Notes under the pieces: model-generated
Told to the model about the DNA's origin: nothing
Database searches by the model: none
The model's input: only the letters and a program-made list of their open reading frames with translations
In this document: positions 43,732-51,463 of the stretch, piece by piece
How the letters are laid out: each line of letters begins with the position of its first letter
How positions within the stretch are numbered: the stretch's first letter is position 1
Origin: Thetidibacter halocola
Lineage (GTDB): Bacteria > Pseudomonadota > Alphaproteobacteria > Rhodobacterales > Rhodobacteraceae
Length of the DNA stretch: 64,000 nt
Direction: 5' to 3'
NCBI RefSeq assembly: GCF_018224955.1
Contig: NZ_JAGTUU010000003.1
Coordinates: 529,506 to 593,505, forward strand
Made by a program: the position numbers and the translations under genes

Positions 43732-45126
43732 TCAATCCTCCGGCCCGATCATCAGTTCCGGCCGAACCACCGCATCAAAGGTCGCCGCGTCGACAAAGCC
43801 CAGCGCGATCGCCTCTTCCTTCAGCGTCGTGCCGTTCTTGTGCGCGGTCTTGGCGACCTTGGTCGCGTTGTCATAGCCGATGGTCGGCGCCAGCGCCGTC
43901 ACCAGCATCAGCGATTCCTTCATCAGCTTCTCGATGCGCGGGCCATTGGCCTCGATCCCCAGCAGCATGCGCTCCGTGAAGGAATCGGCCGCATCGCCCA
44001 GCAGCTGGATCGACTGCAGCAGGTTGTAGGCCATCATCGGGTTGTAGACGTTCAGCTCGAAATGACCCTGGCTGCCGGCGAACTTGATCGCCGCGTCGTT
44101 GCCCATGACATGGGCCGCGACCTGGGTCAGTGCCTCGGCCTGGGTCGGGTTGACCTTGCCCGGCATGATCGAGGAACCCGGCTCGTTCTCCGGCAGGATC
44201 AGCTCGCCCAGACCCGAGCGCGGGCCCGAGCCCAGAAGGCGGATGTCGTTTGCGATCTTGTAACAACTGCCCGCGACGGTCGCGAGCGCGCCGGACATGA
44301 ACACCATCGCATCATGCGCGGCCAGCGCCTCGAACTTGTTGGGCGCGGTGACAAAGGGCAGGCCGGTGATCTCGGCGATGTTGGCCGCCACGGCCTCGGC
44401 CCAGCCCTTTTCGGTGTTCAGGCCCGTGCCCACGGCGGTGCCGCCCTGCGCCAGTTCATAGATGCCGGGCAGGGTCGCCTTGACCCGCGCGATGCCCTGG
44501 CGGATCTGGTGGGCATAGCCCGAGAATTCCTGGCCCAGCGTCAGCGGCGTCGCGTCCTGCGTGTGGGTCCGGCCGATCTTGATGATGTCCTTGAATTCCT
44601 CGGACTTCTGCTCGAGTCCCGCCAGCAGCTTTTCCAGCCCCGGCAGCAGCACGTCGCGCACGCTGGTCCCGGCGGCGATGTGCATCGCGGTCGGGAAGGT
44701 GTCGTTCGACGACTGGCCCATGTTGCAATGGTCGTTCGGGTGCACGGGCTTCTTGGAGCCGATGACGCCGCCCAGAATCTCGATCGCGCGGTTCGCGATG
44801 ACCTCGTTGGCGTTCATGTTCGACTGGGTGCCCGAGCCGGTCTGCCAGACCACCAGCGGGAAATTGTCGTCGAACTTGCCGTCGATCACCTCGGTCGCGG
44901 CCTGCACGATGGCGTCGGCCAGCTGCGCATCCAGCTTGCCCGTCGCCTTGTTGCGGATCGCGCAGGCCTTCTTGATGACGCCGAGGGCGCGGACTATGGC
45001 CACGGGCTGCTTTTCCCAGCCGATCGGGAAGTTCATGATCGAGCGCTGCGTCTGCGCGCCCCAGTACTTGTGGCTGGGAACCTCGAGCGGGCCGAAGCTG
45101 TCGGTTTCGGTGCGGGTTGCGGTCAC
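43732..45126 (-). CDS. fumC: Fumarate hydratase, class II
   Basis: TCA-cycle enzyme, 464 residues, no Fe-S cluster. Seen: [63 protein letters not shown] (active-site His), [20 protein letters not shown] and the superfamily signature [16 protein letters not shown]. Start is GTG at 45126, eight bases after AGGAGG, giving [12 protein letters not shown]; the longer frame begins inside the ribosome site. Monocistronic or with sspB upstream, separated by a hairpin. Confidence 0.96.
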   Translation of the reverse strand: MTATRTETDSFGPLEVPSHKYWGAQTQRSIMNFPIGWEKQPVAIVRALGVIKKACAIRNKATGKLDAQLADAIVQAATEVIDGKFDDNFPLVVWQTGSGTQSNMNANEVIANRAIEILGGVIGSKKPVHPNDHCNMGQSSNDTFPTAMHIAAGTSVRDVLLPGLEKLLAGLEQKSEEFKDIIKIGRTHTQDATPLTLGQEFSGYAHQIRQGIARVKATLPGIYELAQGGTAVGTGLNTEKGWAEAVAANIAEITGLPFVTAPNKFEALAAHDAMVFMSGALATVAGSCYKIANDIRLLGSGPRSGLGELILPENEPGSSIMPGKVNPTQAEALTQVAAHVMGNDAAIKFAGSQGHFELNVYNPMMAYNLLQSIQLLGDAADSFTERMLLGIEANGPRIEKLMKESLMLVTALAPTIGYDNATKVAKTAHKNGTTLKEEAIALGFVDAATFDAVVRPELMIGPED

Positions 45127-45204
45127 GGGCCAATCCTCCTGCAATCTCTGGCAGGGGGTTTAGCGGCTGGCGCGCAAAACGCAATGCGGCATGCGATGGA
45201 ATAC

Positions 45205-45221
45205 CGCGGCCCTTGGCCGCG
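45205..45221 (-). terminator. Hairpin between sspB and fumC
   Basis: CGCGGCC-CTT-GGCCGCG, 7-bp stem, 16 bp past the sspB stop; weak U tract, so termination is uncertain. Confidence 0.45.
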
Positions 45222-45237
45222 TCGGATCAGGGCCGGC

Positions 45238-45723
45238 CTACTTGCGGAACTGGTCCAGCCGGACGACCTCGGCATCCTTGTGGGCGGGCGCCCCGGACTT
45301 GGCCTTTTCCGAACCCGGTTTCGGGCCGGATGTGGGCGGCGGCGTGGGGTCGTCATCCTCCTCGGCCTCGTCCTGCGATTCGAAGCGAAGGCCGAATTCC
45401 ACCGACGGGTCGACGAAGGTCTTGATCGCGTCATATGGGATGTACAGGCGCTCCGGCTGGTCGCCGAAATTCAGCGTTACGGTAAAGCCGTCCTCTCCGA
45501 CGTCGAGATGGTCGAACCAGTGCTGCATCACCACGGTCATCTCGTCCGGATAGCGGTCCGACAGCCAGTCGGCCAGTTCGGCATCGGGATGGCCGGTATC
45601 GAAGGTGATGAAGAAGTGATGATCGCCCGGAAGCCCCTCGCGCTGCACGCCGACCAGAACCTCGTGGATCAGGCCACGCATCGCGCGGTGCATGAGTTTT
45701 CCGTAGTCGATACCCTTGGACAT
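45238..45723 (-). CDS. sspB: ClpXP adaptor SspB (alphaproteobacterial type)
   Basis: 161 residues. The core (GKLMHRAMRGLIHEVLVGVQREGLPGDHHFFITFDTGHPDAELADWL, DEMTVVMQHWFDHL, FTVTLNFGDQPERLYIPYDAIKTFVDPSVEFGLRF) is the SspB-alpha fold that binds ssrA-tagged proteins; the acidic linker (EDDDPTPPPTSG) leads to a C-terminal tail (AEVVRLDQFRK) that docks on ClpX. Delivers tmRNA-tagged polypeptides to ClpXP. The ssrA gene lies only 2.5 kb away, an unusual closeness. Confidence 0.94.
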   Translation of the reverse strand: MSKGIDYGKLMHRAMRGLIHEVLVGVQREGLPGDHHFFITFDTGHPDAELADWLSDRYPDEMTVVMQHWFDHLDVGEDGFTVTLNFGDQPERLYIPYDAIKTFVDPSVEFGLRFESQDEAEEDDDPTPPPTSGPKPGSEKAKSGAPAHKDAEVVRLDQFRK

Positions 45724-45789
45724 GCAGACAACCTTCGTTCGCTGGAGGTCAGCATATTGGTTTTGCCACGGGATGAAAGGGGCAATCCG

Positions 45790-47037
45790 TCAGAGCGCGC
45801 CCAGCGCCAGACCCAGTGCGGCGCAGGCTGCCAGCGTCACCGGAATGCCCCGCTTGAACACCAGGAGCAGCAGGACCGCCACCGCGATCAACGGCAGAGA
45901 CAGGGGTTGCAGGCTGCCAGGAAGCGGCAGGGTCAGTGCCAGTGGCCCGGCCTCGACCAGCCGCGTTTCGGCAAAGACCACATGGATCGCGAACCACAGC
46001 GACAGGTTGGCGATGACGCCCACCACCGCCGCCGTCACGCCGGCCAGCGCGGCCTGAAGGCGCGGCCGTGCCAACAGCCGGTCCAGATGCGGCGCAAAGG
46101 CGAAAATCCAAAGGAAACAGGGCAGGAAAGTCATCCACAGCGTCAGCGCCCCGGCGGCCAGCGCCAGCGCCGCGCCGCCCTGTGCATGGCCCGCCAGCAT
46201 TCCGACGAACTGCGTCACCAGGATCAGAGGCCCGGGTGTCGTCTCGGCGAGGCCCAGCGCGTCGACCATCTGCCCGGCATCCAGCCAGCCACGCGCCTGC
46301 ACAACCTCCTGCGCCATCCAGGCCAGCACCGCGTAGGCGCCGCCAAAGGTGACGACCGCCAGCTTGGCAAAGAAGGCGGCGATGTCGAACAGGAAGGTCT
46401 GGCCCATCGCCCAGAGGATCGGCAGCGGCGCCAGCCACAGACCCGCCAGGACCGGCACGGTGAGGCGGGGCATCCGCGACGCCTCGGGCGGCGGGACGGT
46501 GGCGGGCGCGGCGCCGCGGGCGGACAGCGCGCCCCAGAGCGCGGCCAGCGCGATCACCAGCGGAAAGGGCAGGGCAAAGGCGAACAGCCCGGCAAAGGCC
46601 AGGACCGCGATCAGCCGGTCGCGCGGCCCCTTGAGCGCCTTGCGTGACACGCGAATCACCGCCTCGATCACGATGGCGATCACCGCCGCCTTGACCCCCA
46701 GCATCAGCGCGCCGGCCTCGGGGCGGGTGCCCCATTCGACATAGGCCAGCGCCAGCGCCGTGATCAGCACTGCGCCCGGCAGCACGAACAGCGTGCCCGC
46801 GATCAACCCGCCCGCAAGACCCCGCATCCGCCAGCCAGCCCAAGTCGCCAGTTGCATCGCCTCCGGCCCCGGCAGCAGCATGCAAAAGCTGAGCGCGCGC
46901 AGAAACTGCGTCTCGGTCAGCCAGCCACGCTCGCCCACCAGAACCCGGTGCATCAGCGCGATCTGAGCTGCGGGTCCGCCAAAGGACAACAGACCGATAC
47001 GGCCAAAGACGCGCGTCAGGGTGGCAAGATCGGTCAT
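45790..47037 (-). CDS. chrA: Chromate efflux transporter ChrA
   Basis: 415-residue inner-membrane protein with two homologous CHR halves. First half: GRIGLLSFGGPAAQIALMHRVLVGERGWLTETQFLRALSFCMLLPGPEAMQLATWAGWRMRG; second: AFFAKLAVVTFGGAYAVLAWMAQEVVQARGWLDAGQMVDALGLAETTPGPLILVTQFVGMLAG. The paired F-GG and PGP motifs are diagnostic. Exports chromate, driven by the membrane potential. No chrB regulator is adjacent. Confidence 0.95.
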   Translation of the reverse strand: MTDLATLTRVFGRIGLLSFGGPAAQIALMHRVLVGERGWLTETQFLRALSFCMLLPGPEAMQLATWAGWRMRGLAGGLIAGTLFVLPGAVLITALALAYVEWGTRPEAGALMLGVKAAVIAIVIEAVIRVSRKALKGPRDRLIAVLAFAGLFAFALPFPLVIALAALWGALSARGAAPATVPPPEASRMPRLTVPVLAGLWLAPLPILWAMGQTFLFDIAAFFAKLAVVTFGGAYAVLAWMAQEVVQARGWLDAGQMVDALGLAETTPGPLILVTQFVGMLAGHAQGGAALALAAGALTLWMTFLPCFLWIFAFAPHLDRLLARPRLQAALAGVTAAVVGVIANLSLWFAIHVVFAETRLVEAGPLALTLPLPGSLQPLSLPLIAVAVLLLLVFKRGIPVTLAACAALGLALGAL

Positions 47038-47080
47038 GGATGTCCGGATGACAGGGTGCCGCTACAGGGACGTGACGGGA

Positions 47081-47728
47081 TCATCCCAGCACGCTGGAAA
47101 TCTCGCGCAGGATCTTGGCACGGATGGCCCGAGCGTAATCCCGATGCCCCCGCGCCGTCATCACGAATCCGTCGCCCGTGATCACGCTGCGGCGGTAGAA
47201 ATTGCTGATCGCCACACCCAGCCCCTCGATCGCCAGCGCGTTCACCGTGACGCCCATGCGCTGCGCCCTTTGGCGCTGGTGGCCGACCTCGCCGCCGGCG
47301 TTTGGCGTGCCGTCGCCCGAGATGTCGACGACGCGCCGGGCGCAGTCGGGCGCGGCGCTGAAATGATCCAGCGCGAAACCCAGCGCCTCGGCAGGCGCGG
47401 TGCCCGACAGCACGAAGGCGCGGGGCAGGGCGCGCACCTGCGCGGCGAAACCCGCCACATGAGCCAGGCTCAGCATCTGCTGCCATGGCAGGCTGACCTC
47501 CTGCCGGTCGACACCGGCCCATTGCACCACGCTGAGCGCCACCTGGTCGCGCACCAGGATCTCAACGATCTCGGGATCGGCCAGCGCCAGCGCCAGCCCC
47601 TCGGTCTGGAGGCGGAACTCGCCCACGTCGACGGAATTCGACACGTCCATCGCCAGCACCAGCGCCGTTTCACAGGCAGCGGCGGGCGGAGCGGCGATCA
47701 GTAGGGCGAGGGCGGCAGCGCGAAGCAT
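47081..47728 (-). CDS. DUF1194 von Willebrand-type periplasmic protein
   Basis: 215 residues. Signal peptide (MLRAAALALLIAAPPAAA), then LVLAMDVSNSVDVGEFRLQTEGLALAL, a vWA fold with the MIDAS motif D-x-S-x-S, VSVVQWAG-like SVVQWAGVDRQEVSLPW, RRVVDISGDGTPN and an ending HRDYARAIRAKILREISSV. This is the DUF1194 family, exported, function unknown; some vWA proteins act in adhesion or metal-dependent assembly. Monocistronic. Confidence 0.9.
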   Translation of the reverse strand: MLRAAALALLIAAPPAAACETALVLAMDVSNSVDVGEFRLQTEGLALALADPEIVEILVRDQVALSVVQWAGVDRQEVSLPWQQMLSLAHVAGFAAQVRALPRAFVLSGTAPAEALGFALDHFSAAPDCARRVVDISGDGTPNAGGEVGHQRQRAQRMGVTVNALAIEGLGVAISNFYRRSVITGDGFVMTARGHRDYARAIRAKILREISSVLG

Positions 47729-47759
47729 GGTCAGAAGGTGGCGGGGTGGCCCGCCGGGG

Positions 47760-48122
47760 TCAAGCCCACGGCCCGGCGTTCATCGCCAACAACCACGCCG
47801 CGGGTCCGGCCTCGAACAGGAAGAAGACCAGCGCCTTCTTCAGCGGCGGCCGGTCACGCAGGATCGACAGCAGCCGCCCCGTGCCCGCGCCCGCATAGGC
47901 CACGCCCAGCATCGCATAGGCCTCGGGGGCGCCGGTCAGCAGGCAGACAGCCCCCACCGCCACGAACAGCCCGCCCGCCGAGGCGCGCATCTCGCTGAGC
48001 CCCATGGTCGAACCCTGCGGCGCAAGATCCAGCGCGTCGGCGGTATAACGCGGCGCGAGAAATCCGAAGAGCCCGAAGGCGATGGTCAGCAGGGCGAGGG
48101 CGGCATTGACGATCTCGGGCAT
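47760..48122 (-). CDS. DUF4345-type membrane protein
   Basis: 120 residues with four hydrophobic segments (ALALLTIAFGLFGFLAP; AGGLFVAVGAVCLLTG; YAMLGVAYAGAGTG; ALVFFLFEAGPAAWLLAM). SEMRASAGGLFVAVGA and GAGTGRLLSILRD fit DUF4345. Start at 48122 after AAAGGAG; the long frame upstream is read through the ssrA region and is not coding. Inner membrane, function unknown. Confidence 0.8.
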   Translation of the reverse strand: MPEIVNAALALLTIAFGLFGFLAPRYTADALDLAPQGSTMGLSEMRASAGGLFVAVGAVCLLTGAPEAYAMLGVAYAGAGTGRLLSILRDRPPLKKALVFFLFEAGPAAWLLAMNAGPWA

Positions 48123-48179
48123 GATGGCTCCTTTGCCTGAACAAGATAAGCCGGGCCCGTCGAAATCCAGTCCGCGCAA

Positions 48180-48508
48180 GATGCAAGGGAGGGAAAGTGC
48201 AGGCTTCTGTTGCCAGGTGCCTGCGAACCCCGCCTCAGGCTGCAAAGCCTGAGGACTTAGATTTCGGTATTTCGGACCGCTTACGCGGCCAGAGCAACCG
48301 GAGCACGATTGTTGTTGGCAATTATGCTTTACGCACCGATAACGGTGGTAGCTCACCGGGACAAAGCTACGTCTTTACACGTTCGTCGATCCTATTTCGG
48401 CCCCATGTTCCCCCAACAAGGGATGTATGGTGGAGCCGCCGGGTACCGCCCCCGGGTCCGAACCGCTTATTCCACGCGCGTTTATGCCCATAGTCCCGTT
48501 GCCGAGAC
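48180..48508 (-). ncRNA. ssrA: Two-piece (circularly permuted) tmRNA
   Basis: Transfer-messenger RNA that frees stalled ribosomes. Read on the minus strand, the acceptor piece comes first: GGTTCGGACCC T-arm, then CGGCTCCACCA with the 3' CCA at 48428. After a 23-nt intervening loop the coding piece starts at 48404 with GGGGCCG, which pairs with CGGCTCC; the third pair is G-U, the alanine identity pair. The tag frame reads ANNNRAPVALAA then TAA (about 48268-48306). A CCTCAGGCT/AGCCTGAGG-type hairpin follows. Outer ends are approximate. The permuted order is the alphaproteobacterial hallmark. Confidence 0.93.
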
Positions 48509-48514
48509 AGGTCG

Positions 48515-48543
48515 AATATAGGCGTTCCTCCACGCTTTGCAAA
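48515..48543 (-). promoter_or_regulatory. ssrA promoter
   Basis: On the minus strand TTTGCA, 17 bases, TATATT, placed to start RNA near 48508, just before the acceptor piece. Spacing is ideal and the -10 is close to consensus for a housekeeping sigma factor. Confidence 0.65.
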
Positions 48544-48627
48544 GGGGGGACACGCGGCTCTCGCCATTTGGCGAAAAACCGGTCACAAAAAGGAAAAACC
48601 GGACATGCGCACCGGCAAGGAGGGGAC

Positions 48628-49485
48628 ATGACACTGGCAGAGGCGGCCTCGCTGGAATGGCTCGAGGCCTGGAAGATCCCGCTCGGCGCGGTCATGCGCG
48701 ATTTCGTCGACTGGCTGACCACCAATTTCGCCGCCGGATTCGACGCGCTGGCGCTGGCGCTGGAAAGTATCATCGACGCGCTGCTGTGGGTCTTGCAGAC
48801 GCCGCCGACGATCGTCGTGATCGCCGTCATCGTGGCGCTCAGCTGGGTGATGCGGCGATCCTGGGGCTTCACCGCCTTCACCACCTTCGGCCTGCTGCTG
48901 ATCGTCAACCAGGGTTACTGGGAGGAGACGACCGAGACGCTGGCGCTGGTGCTGGCCTCGGCCTCGGTTTGCATGGGTCTGGGTGTGCCGCTGGGCATCG
49001 CCGCCGCGCGGCGTCCCTGGCTGCACCGCGCGATGGAGCCGGTGCTGGACCTGATGCAGACGATCCCGACGTTTGTCTACCTGATCCCGGCGCTGATCCT
49101 CTTCGGCCTCGGCATGGTGCCTGGGCTAATCGCCACGGTGATCTTCGCCATCCCGGCGCCGATCCGCTTGACGCACCTGGGCATCACCTCGACCCCGGTC
49201 GCGCTCATCGAGGCGGGCCGCGCCTTTGGCGCGACGCCCCGGCAACTGCTGTGGAAGGTCGAACTGCCCTCTGCCGCGCCGCAGATCATGGCGGGGCTGA
49301 CCCAGACCATCATGCTGTCGCTGTCCATGGTGGTGATCGCGGCGCTGGTCGGCGCCGACGGGCTGGGCGTGCCGACGCTGCGGGCGCTGAACTCGGTCAA
49401 TATCGGCATGGGTTTCGAGGTGGGCATCGCCATCGTGCTGGTGGCCATCATCTTCGACCGCATGTTCAAGCGGAAAGGCGGCTGA
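48628..49485 (+). CDS. choW: Choline/betaine ABC transporter permease
   Basis: 285 residues, OpuA/ProW-type permease. An N-terminal region (LEAWKIPLGAVMRDFVDWLTTNFAAGFDALALALESIIDALLWVLQTPP) leads to membrane helices and the family motif (LDLMQTIPTFVYLIPALILFGLG...PAPIRLTHLGITSTPVALIEAGRAFGATPRQLLWKVELPSAAPQIMAG) with the EAA-type loop contacting the ATPase. Matches ChoW closely. Start at 48628 after AAGGAGGGG; a longer frame upstream crosses ssrA and is rejected. No ChoX binding protein is adjacent. Confidence 0.92.
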   Translation: MTLAEAASLEWLEAWKIPLGAVMRDFVDWLTTNFAAGFDALALALESIIDALLWVLQTPPTIVVIAVIVALSWVMRRSWGFTAFTTFGLLLIVNQGYWEETTETLALVLASASVCMGLGVPLGIAAARRPWLHRAMEPVLDLMQTIPTFVYLIPALILFGLGMVPGLIATVIFAIPAPIRLTHLGITSTPVALIEAGRAFGATPRQLLWKVELPSAAPQIMAGLTQTIMLSLSMVVIAALVGADGLGVPTLRALNSVNIGMGFEVGIAIVLVAIIFDRMFKRKGG

Positions 49486-49486
49486 G

Positions 49487-50509
49487 ATGGATGACCTGAT
49501 GCTCAGTCTCGAGGCGGTCAACATCGTCTTCGGCGACGCGCCCGACCAGGCGCTGCCACTGATGGATGCCGGCCAAAGCCGGGCCGAGATCCAGTCGGTC
49601 ACCGGCCAGGTGCTGGGCGTTCACGACTGCACGCTCGAGGTGGCGCAAGGCGAGGTGCTGGTGCTGATGGGGCTGTCAGGCTCCGGCAAGTCGACGTTGC
49701 TGCGCGCGATCAACGGGCTCAACCCGGTGGTGCGCGGCCATGTCCGGGTGAACATGGGCGACCGCATGCTCGACGTGGTCGGCGCCTCGGCCCGCGACCT
49801 GCGGCACCTTCGGCGCGAGCGCGTGGCCATGGTGTTCCAGCAATTCGGCCTGCTGCCGTGGCGCAGCGTGCTCGACAACGTCGCCTTCGGGTTGGAACTG
49901 GCCGGGGTGCCGGAGGCCGAGCGCCTGCAACGCGCCCGCGCCCAGCTTGACCTCGTGGGCCTGACCGACTGGGCCGACCGGCCAGTTCAATCGCTCTCGG
50001 GCGGCATGCAGCAGCGCGTGGGCCTGGCCCGCGCCTTTGCCACCGAGGCGCCGATCCTGCTGATGGACGAGCCCTTTTCCGCGCTTGACCCGCTGATCCG
50101 CACCCGGCTCCAGGACGAGTTGCTGGAACTCCAGGCGAAACTCGACCGCACCATCGTCTTTGTCAGCCATGACCTCGACGAGGCGATGAAGATCGGCTCG
50201 CGCATCGCCATCATGGAAGGCGGCCGCATCGTCCAATGCGCCACGCCGCAGGAAATCGTGCTGAACCCCGCGTCCGGCTATGTCGCGGATTTCGTGGCCC
50301 ACATGAACCCGCTCAACGTGCTGCGCGCGATCGAGGTCATGGCCCCCGGCAGGCCCCCCGACGGCGCCCGCGCCATCGCTCCTGACATGCCATTGCGCCA
50401 GATCCTCGCGCTGCTGGCCGAGGCCGACACGCCGCTGGCGGTGATCGAGGATGGCGCGCCCCTTGGCGTCATCGACCGCCCGACGGCCCTGCGGGGCCTG
50501 CTGCGCTGA
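49487..50509 (+). CDS. choV: Choline/betaine ABC transporter ATP-binding protein
   Basis: 340 residues. NIVFGDAPDQALPLMDAGQSRAEIQ and TGQVLGVHDCTLEVAQGE are ChoV-type; Walker [10 protein letters not shown], signature SLSGGMQQRVGLARAFATEAP, Walker B ILLMDEPFSALD and switch FVSHDLDEA are intact. The C terminus is CBS-like (IAPDMPLRQILALLAEADTPLAVIEDGAPLGVIDRPTALRGLL), as in osmoregulatory OpuA ATPases. One base separates it from the permease stop. Powers choline or betaine uptake. Confidence 0.92.
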   Translation: MDDLMLSLEAVNIVFGDAPDQALPLMDAGQSRAEIQSVTGQVLGVHDCTLEVAQGEVLVLMGLSGSGKSTLLRAINGLNPVVRGHVRVNMGDRMLDVVGASARDLRHLRRERVAMVFQQFGLLPWRSVLDNVAFGLELAGVPEAERLQRARAQLDLVGLTDWADRPVQSLSGGMQQRVGLARAFATEAPILLMDEPFSALDPLIRTRLQDELLELQAKLDRTIVFVSHDLDEAMKIGSRIAIMEGGRIVQCATPQEIVLNPASGYVADFVAHMNPLNVLRAIEVMAPGRPPDGARAIAPDMPLRQILALLAEADTPLAVIEDGAPLGVIDRPTALRGLLR

Positions 50510-50516
50510 GCGTCGG

Positions 50517-50574
50517 TTTCTTCTGGCCCCGGATATCCCGGGGCGGCTCCCGAAGGGAGGCGGGGGCAGCCCCC
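50517..50574. repeat. Intergenic hairpin repeat, copy F
   Basis: Reverse orientation. TTTCTTCTGGCC 8 bp after the choV stop, GGATATCC, GGCTCCCGAAGGGAGG and GGGGGCAGCCCCC. Matches copies A and B in the AGAAGAAA and GGATAT parts. Confidence 0.6.
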
Positions 50575-50582
50575 ATGCGCCC

Positions 50583-51458
50583 TCAGTCTACCGGCACCAC
50601 GTCGACGCCATGCCCCGACACATGCGCACCCGCCGTGCGCAGCGACCCACGCGCCGGGGCCACGTCGGAATAGTCGCGGCCGAAGGCCACGGTGACATGG
50701 TCGGCCCCGGCCAGCATGTCGTTGGTCGGGTCGATCTCGATCCAGCCCATCTCGTGGCCACACCAGCAGCGCACCCAGGCATGCATTGCGTCGGCGCCCT
50801 CCAGCCGCTCCTGCCCCTTGGGCGGCACCGTGCGCAGGAAGCCCGAGACATAGCCCGCCGGGATCCCGATCTCGCGCAGCGCGGCGATCATGACGTGGCT
50901 CATGTCCTGGCAGACGCCGCGGCGGTTTCGAAAGGCCACGATCGGTGCCGTGGTCGCGTCGGTCGCGGTCGGGTCGAATTCGAACCGCTCGTGCAGCGCG
51001 GCCGCCACCGCCTGCGCCGCGGCCAGCGTCGTCATGTCTGGCTTCAGGCAGGCGCGGGCAAAGGCCGCGATCTCGGGCTCGTGCGGGACGCGCGGCGAGG
51101 GGGCGAGGAAATGGTGCGGGCTGTCGGCACCGATGCTGTCGATCGCCTCGATCTCGGTCGCCAGCTCCGCCAGCGTCGTGCTCAGGTCCAGGCCTGCATC
51201 GGTCTCGTCCCGCCGCACCCGCCCGGTAAAGGTGAAGGACAGCTGTGTCAGGCTGAATTCATGGGTCATCTCGACGGTGTGATTGCCGAAGAAATCCGTG
51301 CCTTCCTGCCGCCAGCTGGCTGGCGGGTCGGCCGTCACGACGCCCTCCAGCACCTCTTGCCGGTCAAGGTCGCGCGGCAGGATGCGCAGCAGCGTTCGGC
51401 TGGCCTCGGCCGGGCTGGCGTAATCGTAGGCGAGCGTCAGGCGGATATCATACAGCAT
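50583..51458 (-). CDS. Transglutaminase-like protein of the amidoligase operon
   Basis: 291 residues. N-terminal beta-rich region (MLYDIRLTLAYDYASPAEASRTLLRILPR) as in bacterial transglutaminase-like proteins, then the catalytic core: Cys in RNRRGVCQDMSHVMI, His in GADAMHAWVRCW and Asp in WIEIDPTND. No signal peptide. Last gene of a three-gene minus-strand operon, 5 bp after the ATP-grasp/alpha-E gene. Such proteins act as cysteine peptidases or amide-bond exchangers on the product of the linked ligases; the product is unknown. Confidence 0.9.
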   Translation of the reverse strand: MLYDIRLTLAYDYASPAEASRTLLRILPRDLDRQEVLEGVVTADPPASWRQEGTDFFGNHTVEMTHEFSLTQLSFTFTGRVRRDETDAGLDLSTTLAELATEIEAIDSIGADSPHHFLAPSPRVPHEPEIAAFARACLKPDMTTLAAAQAVAAALHERFEFDPTATDATTAPIVAFRNRRGVCQDMSHVMIAALREIGIPAGYVSGFLRTVPPKGQERLEGADAMHAWVRCWCGHEMGWIEIDPTNDMLAGADHVTVAFGRDYSDVAPARGSLRTAGAHVSGHGVDVVPVD

Positions 51459-51463
51459 GGGCG

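Noticed and set aside
43540..46647. 1035-codon plus-strand frame
   Set aside because: Antisense to fumC, sspB and chrA, all with clear motifs.
48427..48627. N-terminal extension of choW reading through the ssrA region
   Set aside because: The DNA is explained by the tmRNA acceptor piece; the ATG at 48628 has a strong ribosome site and gives the conserved start.
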